Positions 1 through 5,472 of a DNA stretch of 9,012 nucleotides are shown here, in pieces. Below the pieces are notes generated by a model. The model was not told the DNA's origin, made no database searches, and saw nothing but the letters and a program-made list of their open reading frames with translations. Each line of letters starts with the position of its first letter. Within the stretch, counting starts at the first letter, position 1. Source of the stretch: Campylobacteraceae bacterium UBA1877 (GTDB lineage: Bacteria > Campylobacterota > Campylobacteria > Campylobacterales > Campylobacteraceae); assembly GCA_002352945.1 (NCBI GenBank), contig DDHL01000023.1:34416-43427 (forward strand), read 5' to 3'. The position numbers and the translations under genes are program-made.

Positions 1-329
1 AACTAGTATTTCAAGCTATTAGAATCGAGGTAAATGATGAACTTGGAGAGCTCTCTAAGCTGCTTCGACAAATTGAAAATATAGGCTTAAAGCAGTGCAG
101 AGTTGGTATAATAACTTTTCATTCACTAGAAGACAGGATGGTAAAAAGAGCCTTTAGGGCGTGGCAAGAATCGTGTATTTGCCCGCCTTTTGTTATGCGC
201 TGTGAGTGTGGAAACAACCATGCTTTAGGAAAGATAAAGACAAAAAAGCCCATAGTTGCCAGTGAGGCTGAGTTAAAAAGAAATTCACGAGCAAGCAGCG
301 CTAAAATGCGCTTATTTGACATTTTTTAG
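1..329 (+). CDS. rsmH: 16S rRNA (cytosine(1402)-N(4))-methyltransferase RsmH, C-terminal part (5' end outside window)
   Basis: This is the last 108 codons of RsmH (MraW), read in the frame starting at base 3 and ending at TAG 327-329. The enzyme uses S-adenosylmethionine to N4-methylate C1402 of 16S rRNA in the ribosomal P site. Visible family signatures are [12 protein letters not shown] near the cut edge, then [14 protein letters not shown], then a Cys-rich stretch (CICPPF and RCECG), then KTKKPIVAS and the closing [10 protein letters not shown]. These match the C-terminal end of the family in order and spacing, and the tail length is normal, so only the N-terminal part is missing because of the window edge. 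The next gene starts 7 bp downstream and encodes an FtsL-like protein. rsmH followed by ftsL is the classical order at the start of the dcw cluster. Confidence 0.95.
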   Translation, partial: LVFQAIRIEVNDELGELSKLLRQIENIGLKQCRVGIITFHSLEDRMVKRAFRAWQESCICPPFVMRCECGNNHALGKIKTKKPIVASEAELKRNSRASSAKMRLFDIF

Positions 330-336
330 GAAGAGA

Positions 337-621
337 ATGCAAGATCGCCAAAAGCTATTAAATGACTACGATTTAGAACAAAAAAAAGAAAAAAATCTTA
401 CTTTTCGCACCTTAATTATGGTCTATTTAACAATGCTTTTAGTTATGGCTATATTCTTACCAATGGTGTATATAAAAAACCAAATTTACTATACAAGCCG
501 TGAAATGACAAAACTTTATGGGCAATACGAGCTCTTGCTTGAAGAGAATCGCGATTTGAAACTAAAAATCGAATCAATCCGATTTAAAAATCAAGTTTTA
601 GATGTTTTATCAATCGATTAA
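337..621 (+). CDS. ftsL: FtsL-like cell-division protein (small bitopic membrane protein with coiled coil)
   Basis: A 94-residue protein. Residues 1-23 are charged and cytoplasmic, residues about 24-46 form one hydrophobic helix (LIMVYLTMLLVMAIFLPMV), and residues about 52-90 look like a periplasmic coiled coil with LLLEENRDLKLKIE at its centre. This topology and size fit FtsL/DivIC-type proteins, which form a complex with FtsB and FtsQ in the divisome. FtsL proteins are poorly conserved in sequence, so the call rests on architecture and on its position directly after rsmH. I chose ATG 337 because AGGA at 328-331 sits five bases upstream. An in-frame TTG at 316 would overlap rsmH and has no clear ribosome-binding site. 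No ftsI follows: the next gene is convergent, so the dcw cluster is broken here, which is common in Campylobacterota. The stop codon overlaps the stop of the opposing gene. Confidence 0.8.
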   Translation: MQDRQKLLNDYDLEQKKEKNLTFRTLIMVYLTMLLVMAIFLPMVYIKNQIYYTSREMTKLYGQYELLLEENRDLKLKIESIRFKNQVLDVLSID

Positions 622-1118
622 GTAAGATTAGATAAACGATCTAAAACGTATCTCTCCCACTCCTTTTTTGGAATCTCTTTTTTGATAAGCTCATGGTAGA
701 TTGCTTCGACTTTATGGTTATTTTTTTCATAAGAGAAGTGGGGAAAGTGGAGCTTCCATGCTCTTTTAATTAAGCGTAAAGTCATAGTATCTCGCAGCCA
801 CTCTTGAAAGATGTGAAAGCCGACAAAGACAGATGAAGTGGCAAAGATAGTTCCCAAAATGGAAATATGAAAATCAACATTTACAAAAACAACATGGGCA
901 ACAGCAATAATAGGGATTAGGATTGCTGCGCAAATGAGGGCATAAATGAGATATGCATTGCTTAAAATAAGACGAAAATTAAGGATTGCAGGATCTACAT
1001 GCATCCCTTCATTATACAAAGCATTTGCTCGCAATAAATCCTTATACAAAACAGGTTGTTCAGAGACAGTAAAGGTGTGTTTTAAAATCTTTTCTTTAAG
1101 GCTCTCTAAAAATTTCAT
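618..1118 (-). CDS. Uncharacterised membrane protein with two predicted transmembrane helices
   Basis: A 166-residue protein that I cannot assign to a named family. Residues 1-50 are mostly polar, residues about 51-79 and 84-105 form two hydrophobic helices separated by a very short VDFH turn, and residues 106-166 form a basic, aromatic-rich tail (WKLHFPHFSYEKNN, then KKEIPKKEWERYVLDRL). The hairpin topology would put both termini on the same side, probably in the cytoplasm given the many Lys and Arg residues in the tail. The start is well supported by GGAGG at 1123-1127 on the minus strand, four bases before ATG. It lies 54 bp downstream of the peptidase lipoprotein gene on the same strand and has its own plausible promoter in that gap. 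Its last codon overlaps the stop of the convergent ftsL-like gene. The reading frame is intact, so it is very likely a real gene. Confidence 0.85.
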   Translation of the reverse strand: MKFLESLKEKILKHTFTVSEQPVLYKDLLRANALYNEGMHVDPAILNFRLILSNAYLIYALICAAILIPIIAVAHVVFVNVDFHISILGTIFATSSVFVGFHIFQEWLRDTMTLRLIKRAWKLHFPHFSYEKNNHKVEAIYHELIKKEIPKKEWERYVLDRLSNLT

Positions 1119-1154
1119 TATTCCTCCAAAATTTAACTGCCATTTTAACTCTCC

Positions 1155-1163
1155 ATTCTAACA
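1155..1163 (-). promoter_or_regulatory. Candidate extended -10 promoter for the two-helix membrane protein gene
   Basis: Read on the minus strand this is TGTTAGAAT, an extended -10 (TGn followed by TAGAAT). It lies about 37-45 bases before the ATG at 1118, leaving a leader of about 30 bases that contains the ribosome-binding site. It sits in the 54-bp gap after the stop of the upstream lipoprotein gene. It matches eight of nine bases of the TGTTACAAT elements seen twice between lolA and secA. I see no convincing -35 box, which is usual for this group. Read-through from the lipoprotein gene is also possible. Confidence 0.4.
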
Positions 1164-1172
1164 TATGCTTTC

Positions 1173-3092
1173 TTATGGAAGTGTAAGTTCAGGGCGATAT
1201 TCAAAGTGAAAAGTATCAAAATGTTTCCATCTCCCGCCCCAAATAAATCCATTGGATTCAAATATATCAACTATCTCTTTTGGAATTTGGTTTTTATATT
1301 TTTTATCCTTGCTCCAGCGCCAATAATCACCATATTTGGTACTAATATCAATTGCAATGCCATAGCTGTGCATGCTTAGCCTTGAAGTTCCAGCGATTTT
1401 TCGATAATTGTAAGTTCCTGCTGGATTTAACACATAATCAAGTAACTTAGGAGGAAGCTTATCGAGCTGGTTTGAAACTCGCTCTAAAGCTTTGGCTGCA
1501 CCATGCTTGCTGTGAAATAGAAGTGTTTTGTTAGTGTGGCTAGGAAGCCATTTAACAGGAACTAACTGCTTTTCAATCTCCTCTTTAGTCTCGCCATAAA
1601 GGGCTTTGAAAAATTCATCATTGCGCAATCTTCCAGGATCTTGGGTTGGAGTTGTTAGGGGAGCTAACGTGGGATAAGTAAAGATAAATTGGCCTTGAAT
1701 ATCTACTTTATCTAAAATATTATCAATGTTGTAGCTTTTTTGGGTTGAAAAGGGCAGAGTTTTTCCATTGTAAAATGTAACCACATTATCCGAAATATCT
1801 TTAATTCCCTTTGGATAAGCTTGCAATAACCTCTCTTTTGGTAAAAGTGGATCAATAGTGCTTATGCCCTCAATCCTTGAGAGTAAGGTGGCTTTTTTGT
1901 CAGCTTGAGGATGATTGCTGCCTAAATGAAGGTCAGATAAAATTGTTTTTCCTATAATGAAGCGCCCCTCTTTATTGTTTGAAACCGTTTTAATCCCCCA
2001 TGTATTGTGCATAGCAGTAGGAGTTTTATCTAAATTTCCAGTATAGAGCATTATGTGGCCTGGAAGGTAAATGAGGCTTAAAAACGGGGTAGCAAATTGA
2101 GCTATCATTTTCTCTTTCTCCTTTATGGATAACCCTTTTAGATAGAGTTTAGAGCCTTGCTCAAACTGGGCTTTAGAGTTTCGAGGAAGCCAAATACCAA
2201 AGGGGGCGAAAAAATCCTTTGTCATAGAAGAGCAGTCTCTATGGCCAAAAAGACCGCCCCAACCATAAGGCTCATTGATAAAAAGCGAACCAATTTCATC
2301 AATGCTGTTTTTATTAAAAGGAATTGGCCAAGCTTTAGTGCTAAAATTATCTAAAGGGAATGTAATTTTTGAATTATTGGGCAAAAAAGTAAAAACACTC
2401 CCATTTTCTAAAGGCATAATAGTTCCAACTGAAATCTTTGTATAAATTCCCCTTGGATCGGTTAAAAATGAGGGTTTTACAGCTACAACCTTTGGTGCAT
2501 TTACAATTTTGTTTTCACTCTCTTTTGTAAGAGTAGTTACGCTTTGTGTCTCAACCCATCCAAAAAAACTATCTGCTTCAATAAAGGCCCACATTCCATC
2601 AAGGGAGTAATGAGAGAGCCAAACGGGACTAAAGGCTTTGATTTGGCTATTTTGGTTATAGTCAAATGGAAAGCCTTCGCCTGCATCTTTTGGATTGGCA
2701 AATAGTGGAAGATTGGTTGGAAAAACTTTAACATCGGTCTGCTTTAAAATAATTGCATTTTTTCCAACCGAGCCAATCTTATCTAATTGGGCATTTTGGA
2801 GCTGCTTTTTAAACCATTTATTAGTTCTTGGCAAAAGGGTTTCACCAAAATACTTGTTAGAAGGTTTGTAAACCCTCCAAGGCCACATAGCCTCAAACTT
2901 ATTTACATGTAAAGCTTTATTCCATGGGCTAAAGTAGTGTTTTGTATAATCTTGTGGATTTGGCTTATTTAAAAAAGGTGTTTGAAGTGTTAGCTTGGGC
3001 AATGATTGTTCATAAGTTTTTAAAACAAATTCATTTTTTAGGGCGCACCCATTAAATAGCAGTATAAAAAGGAGAGTATAAATCCAGTGCAT
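1173..3092 (-). CDS. Outer-membrane lipoprotein: SH3b-NlpC/P60 peptidase fused to an M15-type (VanY/Ply500-like) metallopeptidase
   Basis: A 639-residue exported peptidoglycan hydrolase with two catalytic modules. Residues 1-16 are a lipoprotein signal (hydrophobic core, then FNGC). Cys16 would be lipidated, and Ala17 at +2 suggests transfer to the outer membrane. Residues about 45-140 contain the FSPW motif of the N-terminal stabilising domain seen in SH3-NlpC/P60 enzymes. Bacterial SH3 segments follow at about 140-250 (HYSLDGMWAFIEADSFFGWV). The NlpC/P60 domain spans about 265-385, with HRDCSS giving nucleophile Cys287, LPGHIMLYTG giving His346, and His362 or Asn363 as the likely third residue. 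From about residue 416 the protein resembles stand-alone M15 peptidases: DPGRLRNDEFF at 485-495, zinc ligands His575 and Asp582 in SMHSYGIAID, and HFDTFHFE with Asp626 as likely general base and His629 as third ligand. NlpC/P60 enzymes of this type cut the gamma-D-Glu-diaminopimelate bond. The M15 half could be a DD- or LD-carboxypeptidase or an L-Ala-D-Glu peptidase, which sequence alone does not settle. The start has AGGA at 3099-3102, six bases upstream. Confidence 0.93.
   Translation of the reverse strand: MHWIYTLLFILLFNGCALKNEFVLKTYEQSLPKLTLQTPFLNKPNPQDYTKHYFSPWNKALHVNKFEAMWPWRVYKPSNKYFGETLLPRTNKWFKKQLQNAQLDKIGSVGKNAIILKQTDVKVFPTNLPLFANPKDAGEGFPFDYNQNSQIKAFSPVWLSHYSLDGMWAFIEADSFFGWVETQSVTTLTKESENKIVNAPKVVAVKPSFLTDPRGIYTKISVGTIMPLENGSVFTFLPNNSKITFPLDNFSTKAWPIPFNKNSIDEIGSLFINEPYGWGGLFGHRDCSSMTKDFFAPFGIWLPRNSKAQFEQGSKLYLKGLSIKEKEKMIAQFATPFLSLIYLPGHIMLYTGNLDKTPTAMHNTWGIKTVSNNKEGRFIIGKTILSDLHLGSNHPQADKKATLLSRIEGISTIDPLLPKERLLQAYPKGIKDISDNVVTFYNGKTLPFSTQKSYNIDNILDKVDIQGQFIFTYPTLAPLTTPTQDPGRLRNDEFFKALYGETKEEIEKQLVPVKWLPSHTNKTLLFHSKHGAAKALERVSNQLDKLPPKLLDYVLNPAGTYNYRKIAGTSRLSMHSYGIAIDISTKYGDYWRWSKDKKYKNQIPKEIVDIFESNGFIWGGRWKHFDTFHFEYRPELTLP
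2902..2913. repeat. Palindrome TTTACATGTAAA, copy 1
   Basis: A perfect 12-bp palindrome inside the N-terminal coding part of the peptidase lipoprotein, where the minus strand encodes LHVN. It is identical to the copies at 3928 and 4853. Copies 1 and 2 also share the following GC. Confidence 0.6.
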
Positions 3093-3119
3093 CCAATTTC
3101 CTTTTTTTAACCTTTTGCG

Positions 3120-3126
3120 TATAATA
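3120..3126. promoter_or_regulatory. Shared -10 box for the divergent lipoprotein and helicase genes
   Basis: The gap between the two divergent starts is only 65 bp. On the plus strand TATAAT occupies 3120-3125. This places transcription start near 3132, with a leader of about 25 bases that includes GGAG at 3149-3152 before GTG 3158. On the minus strand the same bases read TATTAT at 3126-3121, which places transcription start near 3114 and a leader of about 22 bases before ATG 3092. The plus-strand -35 region would fall in the T-rich run at about 3097-3109, which is also the ribosome-binding site of the lipoprotein gene on the other strand. No canonical TTGACA is visible in either direction. 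The plus-strand call is the stronger of the two. Confidence 0.55.
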
Positions 3127-3157
3127 GCAAAAAAGAATTAATATATTTGGAGTGTGT

Positions 3158-4465
3158 GTGATCAAAAAACTACAAGACCACTTAGAAAAACACCACCTGT
3201 TTTTAACTGGCGGTGGAGGGGTCGGCAAAAGCTATCTTACGTCAAAACTAATTAGAAGCTGTCGTGAAGATAATAAGAGCGTGATAGTTTTAGGAAGCAC
3301 AGGAATAAGTGCTGTTCACGTAGGCGGTCAGACGCTGCATAGCTTTTTTATTTTAGGAATTGCCGATACAAAAGAGGCCATGTTGCGAAACGATCGCCGC
3401 ATTAAACACCGCCTTGAAGAGCTTTATCAAATTTTGCAGCGCTGCGATTTGTTGGTAATTGATGAAATTTCAATGGTAAGCGCTCATGTGATGGAGATGG
3501 TTTATTATCGATTGGTTCAATCAAATTTTTCAGGAAAAATCCTCTTTGTGGGAGATTTTTTCCAGCTTCCTCCTGTTCAATCAACAAAAAAAGAGAAACA
3601 AAGCTCTCTTTTTGAGGAGGGAGTTTATGCCTTTCAAAGCAGCGCTTGGAAGATATTAAACCCAAAAGTTATCCGGCTAAACTTGCCTAAAAGAACCCAA
3701 GATAAAGAATTTTTTTATATTTTAAATGCAATCAGAGAAGGCAAAAACGATGCAAAGATAGTTGATTATCTTTTAAAGTTGACTAAAAATACCCATGTTT
3801 TAACAATGTCTCCAACGGTTTTATACGGTAGAAACCAAGAGGCAGATGCACTTAATAAACTAAGATTAAACTCAATCGATGCGCCACAAATTACTCTTAA
3901 TGCAAAGATAACCATTCATGATCCATCTTTACATGTAAAGCGTTTTGAGAAGTGGAAACGCTCTTTGCCAGTAAGTGAAGAGATGGTTTTAAAAGTTGGA
4001 GCAAGGGTGCTTTTTTGTACCAATAAATGGGGTAAATATATGAATGGCGAACAAGGGGTTGTTCGAAAAATTGAAGAAGATGCTATTTGGGTTGAAAAAG
4101 AAGATGATACTGTAGAGGTTCAAAGGCATAGTTTTGATTTTCCCTCCATTGAAACACATGGCGATAAGATTGAAGATGTTTCACTAGCAACCGTTGAGCA
4201 ATTTCCACTAAAACTTGCATATGCAATAACAATCCACAAGTCCCAAGGAATGAGCATTGATGCTCTTGTTTGCAATATTGATAATATCTTTGAATCGAGC
4301 CAATTTTATGTTGCAATAAGCAGAGCAAAAAGACCGGATCACTTATTGCTTCAAACAAGGTATGCTAACGTAAAAGAGCATTTAAGTCGCTGTATCCGAG
4401 TAGATAAGCGAGTCCAAGAATTTTATGCAAACTTGCATTATGAGGAGGAAGAGTGTGAAAGCTAA
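3158..4465 (+). CDS. PIF1-like superfamily 1 DNA helicase (AAA family ATPase)
   Basis: A 435-residue ATP-dependent helicase with the full series of SF1B (PIF1/RecD-like) motifs: Walker A GGGGVGKS with Lys24, motif Ia GSTGISAVHVGGQTLHSF at 46-63, Walker B LLVIDEISMVS with Asp102-Glu103, motif III VGDFFQLPPV at 131-140, and motif IV-like LPKRTQDKEFFYILNAIREG. Further on come GKYMNGEQGVV, motif V AYAITIHKSQG near residue 361, and motif VI YVAISRAKR near 384-392. These enzymes move 5' to 3' on single-stranded DNA and in the family unwind forks, R-loops or G-quadruplexes. The role in this organism is inferred only. The protein is short, essentially a bare helicase core without extra domains. I prefer GTG 3158: the only good ribosome-binding site, TTTGGAG, ends at 3152 and would be destroyed as a leader element if translation began at the in-frame GTG 3152. 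The Glu-rich C-terminus is encoded by the ribosome-binding site of the next gene, which overlaps by 11 bp. Confidence 0.92.
   Translation: MIKKLQDHLEKHHLFLTGGGGVGKSYLTSKLIRSCREDNKSVIVLGSTGISAVHVGGQTLHSFFILGIADTKEAMLRNDRRIKHRLEELYQILQRCDLLVIDEISMVSAHVMEMVYYRLVQSNFSGKILFVGDFFQLPPVQSTKKEKQSSLFEEGVYAFQSSAWKILNPKVIRLNLPKRTQDKEFFYILNAIREGKNDAKIVDYLLKLTKNTHVLTMSPTVLYGRNQEADALNKLRLNSIDAPQITLNAKITIHDPSLHVKRFEKWKRSLPVSEEMVLKVGARVLFCTNKWGKYMNGEQGVVRKIEEDAIWVEKEDDTVEVQRHSFDFPSIETHGDKIEDVSLATVEQFPLKLAYAITIHKSQGMSIDALVCNIDNIFESSQFYVAISRAKRPDHLLLQTRYANVKEHLSRCIRVDKRVQEFYANLHYEEEECES
3928..3939. repeat. Palindrome TTTACATGTAAA, copy 2
   Basis: This copy lies inside the helicase gene. With flanking bases it extends to a 14-bp perfect palindrome, CTTTACATGTAAAG (3927-3940). 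The helicase frame reads it as LHVK, the same codon phase (tta cat gta) as copy 1 in the opposite-strand lipoprotein gene. Confidence 0.6.
4442..4457 (+). promoter_or_regulatory. Strong ribosome-binding site and GTG start of the FliL-like gene, embedded in the helicase 3' end
   Basis: AGGAGG lies at 4443-4448 and is followed six bases later by GTG 4455-4457. This is the strongest Shine-Dalgarno match in the window, and it decides the start: the upstream in-frame ATG codons at 4425 and 4440 would place it inside the coding region. Ribosomes terminating on the helicase at 4465 could re-initiate here, so translational coupling is likely. Confidence 0.75.
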
Positions 4466-4850
4466 ACTATTTATCTTACTTTTTTTAGGAAATTTATTGT
4501 GTGCTCAAACCCTATTTTTAGAAAATTTTGAGAGTGACTTGTATAGTAAAAAAGCCAATTTTGAGATTCGCAAAGTCAAACTTGATTTGCGCATCGAGGG
4601 CAGGCACGTTGAAGATGAGAGTTTTAAAATTGTGGATGCACTTAATATTGTTATTGGAAGCTTTTATGCCGAAGACCTTCTTACTTCAAAAGGAAAGAGT
4701 GCACTTAAAGAGACACTACAGACTTTTAGCTCAAAAGAGTATGGAATCGATATTGACACAGTCTATATTCTAAGCCTTAAATTGGTAGATACTGCAGCCA
4801 CAGATGAGATTGTAAAAGCCCTAAAAGAGGCGGGTTGCTGCAATCCTTAA
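4455..4850 (+). CDS. Small periplasmic protein resembling the FliL periplasmic domain
   Basis: A 131-residue exported protein. Residues 1-17 form a signal sequence (KAKLFILLFLGNLLCAQ) with a probable signal peptidase I site near residues 16-18. The Cys at residue 16 is not in a good lipobox. If uncleaved, the helix would act as a membrane anchor. The mature part resembles the FliL domain: a beta-rich segment (FEIRKVKLDLRIEG), an amphipathic helix (IVDALNIVIGSFYAEDLLT), the motif LLTSKGKSALKETL (compare the LxTxEGKxxLKxEI pattern of FliL), and a closing strand VYILSLKLV. FliL supports the flagellar stator. This protein lacks the usual cytoplasmic tail and sits in no flagellar operon, so a flagellar role is uncertain. 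It ends in Cys-Cys-Asn-Pro. GTG 4455 gives an 11-bp overlap with the helicase. The FliL likeness is a pattern judgement by eye; the existence of the gene is more certain. Confidence 0.85.
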   Translation: MKAKLFILLFLGNLLCAQTLFLENFESDLYSKKANFEIRKVKLDLRIEGRHVEDESFKIVDALNIVIGSFYAEDLLTSKGKSALKETLQTFSSKEYGIDIDTVYILSLKLVDTAATDEIVKALKEAGCCNP

Positions 4851-4852
4851 TC

Positions 4853-4864
4853 TTTACATGTAAA
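4853..4864. repeat. Palindrome TTTACATGTAAA, copy 3, between convergent genes
   Basis: This perfect 12-bp palindrome fills 12 of the 14 bases between the stop of the FliL-like gene (4850) and the stop of lolA (4865). It is too compact for a normal intrinsic terminator: a hairpin would have only a 4-bp AT stem around a CATG loop, and no following T-run is present. Confidence 0.6.
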
Positions 4865-5365
4865 TTAGTATCTTACAATATCATACTCTTGGGGAATATT
4901 TGGAATAAAAATAGAGTGTTTGATTGGGTTATCTGTTTGGATATTGCTTAGCTTTATTGTAACCTTATTTTCTAGCGCATCTTTGTACTCTATACTTACT
5001 GGAAGTTTATTTTTAAATACTACTTGGTAAGTGATTCCATCATATTCAATGTTTTTTTGGCCAGATTCAATCCACTCTTGAAGAAGGGATTGGATTTTAT
5101 CCATCTCATTGTGCTCTGAAATAACAGCTTGTTCAAGAAGGGGCTCAATAATTGTAACGCTCTCTTGGTTAATATAGATTAGTTTTTCATTTGGGCTTTT
5201 ATAGTGCCATAAAGCTCTATTCTTACTAAAAAAAACCTCTCCCTCATAATTTACCGCATCACCCTCTTGTGAAGTGACTGTTTGAATAAAAAAGGCTTGA
5301 AAATTCTCTAAACTGTTAGCATTTATGAAAGTGATTAAAAAAATGGCGGCAAAAAATATTCGCAT
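4865..5365 (-). CDS. lolA: Outer-membrane lipoprotein carrier protein LolA
   Basis: A 166-residue periplasmic chaperone that takes mature lipoproteins from the inner-membrane Lol transporter and carries them to the outer membrane. Residues 1-16 are a signal peptide (RIFFAAIFLITFINA) cleaved before Asn17. The start of the mature domain (SLENFQAFFIQTV) fits the helix and first strand of LolA. YEGEVFFSKNRALWHYKSPNEK at residues 40-61 matches the family pattern Y-x-G-x-hydrophobic, then Arg/Ala-Trp-x-Tyr-x-x-Pro. A second recognisable segment is IYINQESVTIIEPLLEQA. Length is typical for Campylobacterota. I chose ATG 5365 because AAGGAG lies five bases upstream on the minus strand. The longer frame from ATG 5392 would begin inside the -10 promoter box and would put hydrophilic residues ahead of the signal peptide. 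It is divergent from secA and convergent with the FliL-like gene. No lolB is present in the window. Confidence 0.85.
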   Translation of the reverse strand: MRIFFAAIFLITFINANSLENFQAFFIQTVTSQEGDAVNYEGEVFFSKNRALWHYKSPNEKLIYINQESVTIIEPLLEQAVISEHNEMDKIQSLLQEWIESGQKNIEYDGITYQVVFKNKLPVSIEYKDALENKVTIKLSNIQTDNPIKHSIFIPNIPQEYDIVRY

Positions 5366-5390
5366 CCACACTCCTTGAAAAATTTTCATC

Positions 5391-5399
5391 ATTGTAACA
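5391..5399 (-). promoter_or_regulatory. Extended -10 promoter of lolA
   Basis: The minus strand reads TGTTACAAT, an extended -10 (TGn, TACAAT). Transcription would start near 5384, leaving a leader of about 19 bases that carries AAGGAG before ATG 5365. No TTGACA-like box is found 17 bases upstream. The element is identical to the secA one and inverted relative to it. Confidence 0.55.
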
Positions 5400-5435
5400 A
5401 GTTTTTATAAACGAAGATTTGTGCAAGTAAAAATG

Positions 5436-5444
5436 TGTTACAAT
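5436..5444 (+). promoter_or_regulatory. Extended -10 promoter of secA
   Basis: The plus strand reads TGTTACAAT (TGn at 5436-5438, TACAAT at 5439-5444). Transcription would begin near 5451, leaving a leader of about 22 bases before ATG 5473. The ribosome-binding site is modest: AAGG at 5463-5466, six bases before ATG. A clear -35 box is lacking, as expected for an extended -10. Confidence 0.55.
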
Positions 5445-5472
5445 CTCCCCTAAAAAACGATTAAGGCAGCCT

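Noticed and set aside
628..644. Inverted repeat TTAGAT/ATCTAA with a 5-base loop as an intrinsic terminator between the convergent genes
   Set aside because: The stem is only 6 bp with one G-C pair, has no proper T-run after it, and lies within the coding region of the two-helix protein, so it is too weak to call.
4083..4358. A 91-codon open frame on the minus strand inside the helicase gene
   Set aside because: It lies wholly under a well-conserved helicase region carrying motifs V and VI, has no ribosome-binding site, and its translation looks like no protein family.
4853..4864. Palindrome copy 3 as a bidirectional terminator
   Set aside because: A 12-bp palindrome with no spacer can form only a 4-bp AT stem in RNA. 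The same sequence inside two coding regions argues against a terminator role.
5366..5392. N-terminal extension of LolA from ATG 5392
   Set aside because: That ATG is formed by the end of the -10 box TACAAT and the next base. The better ribosome-binding site AAGGAG serves ATG 5365, which also gives a normal signal peptide.
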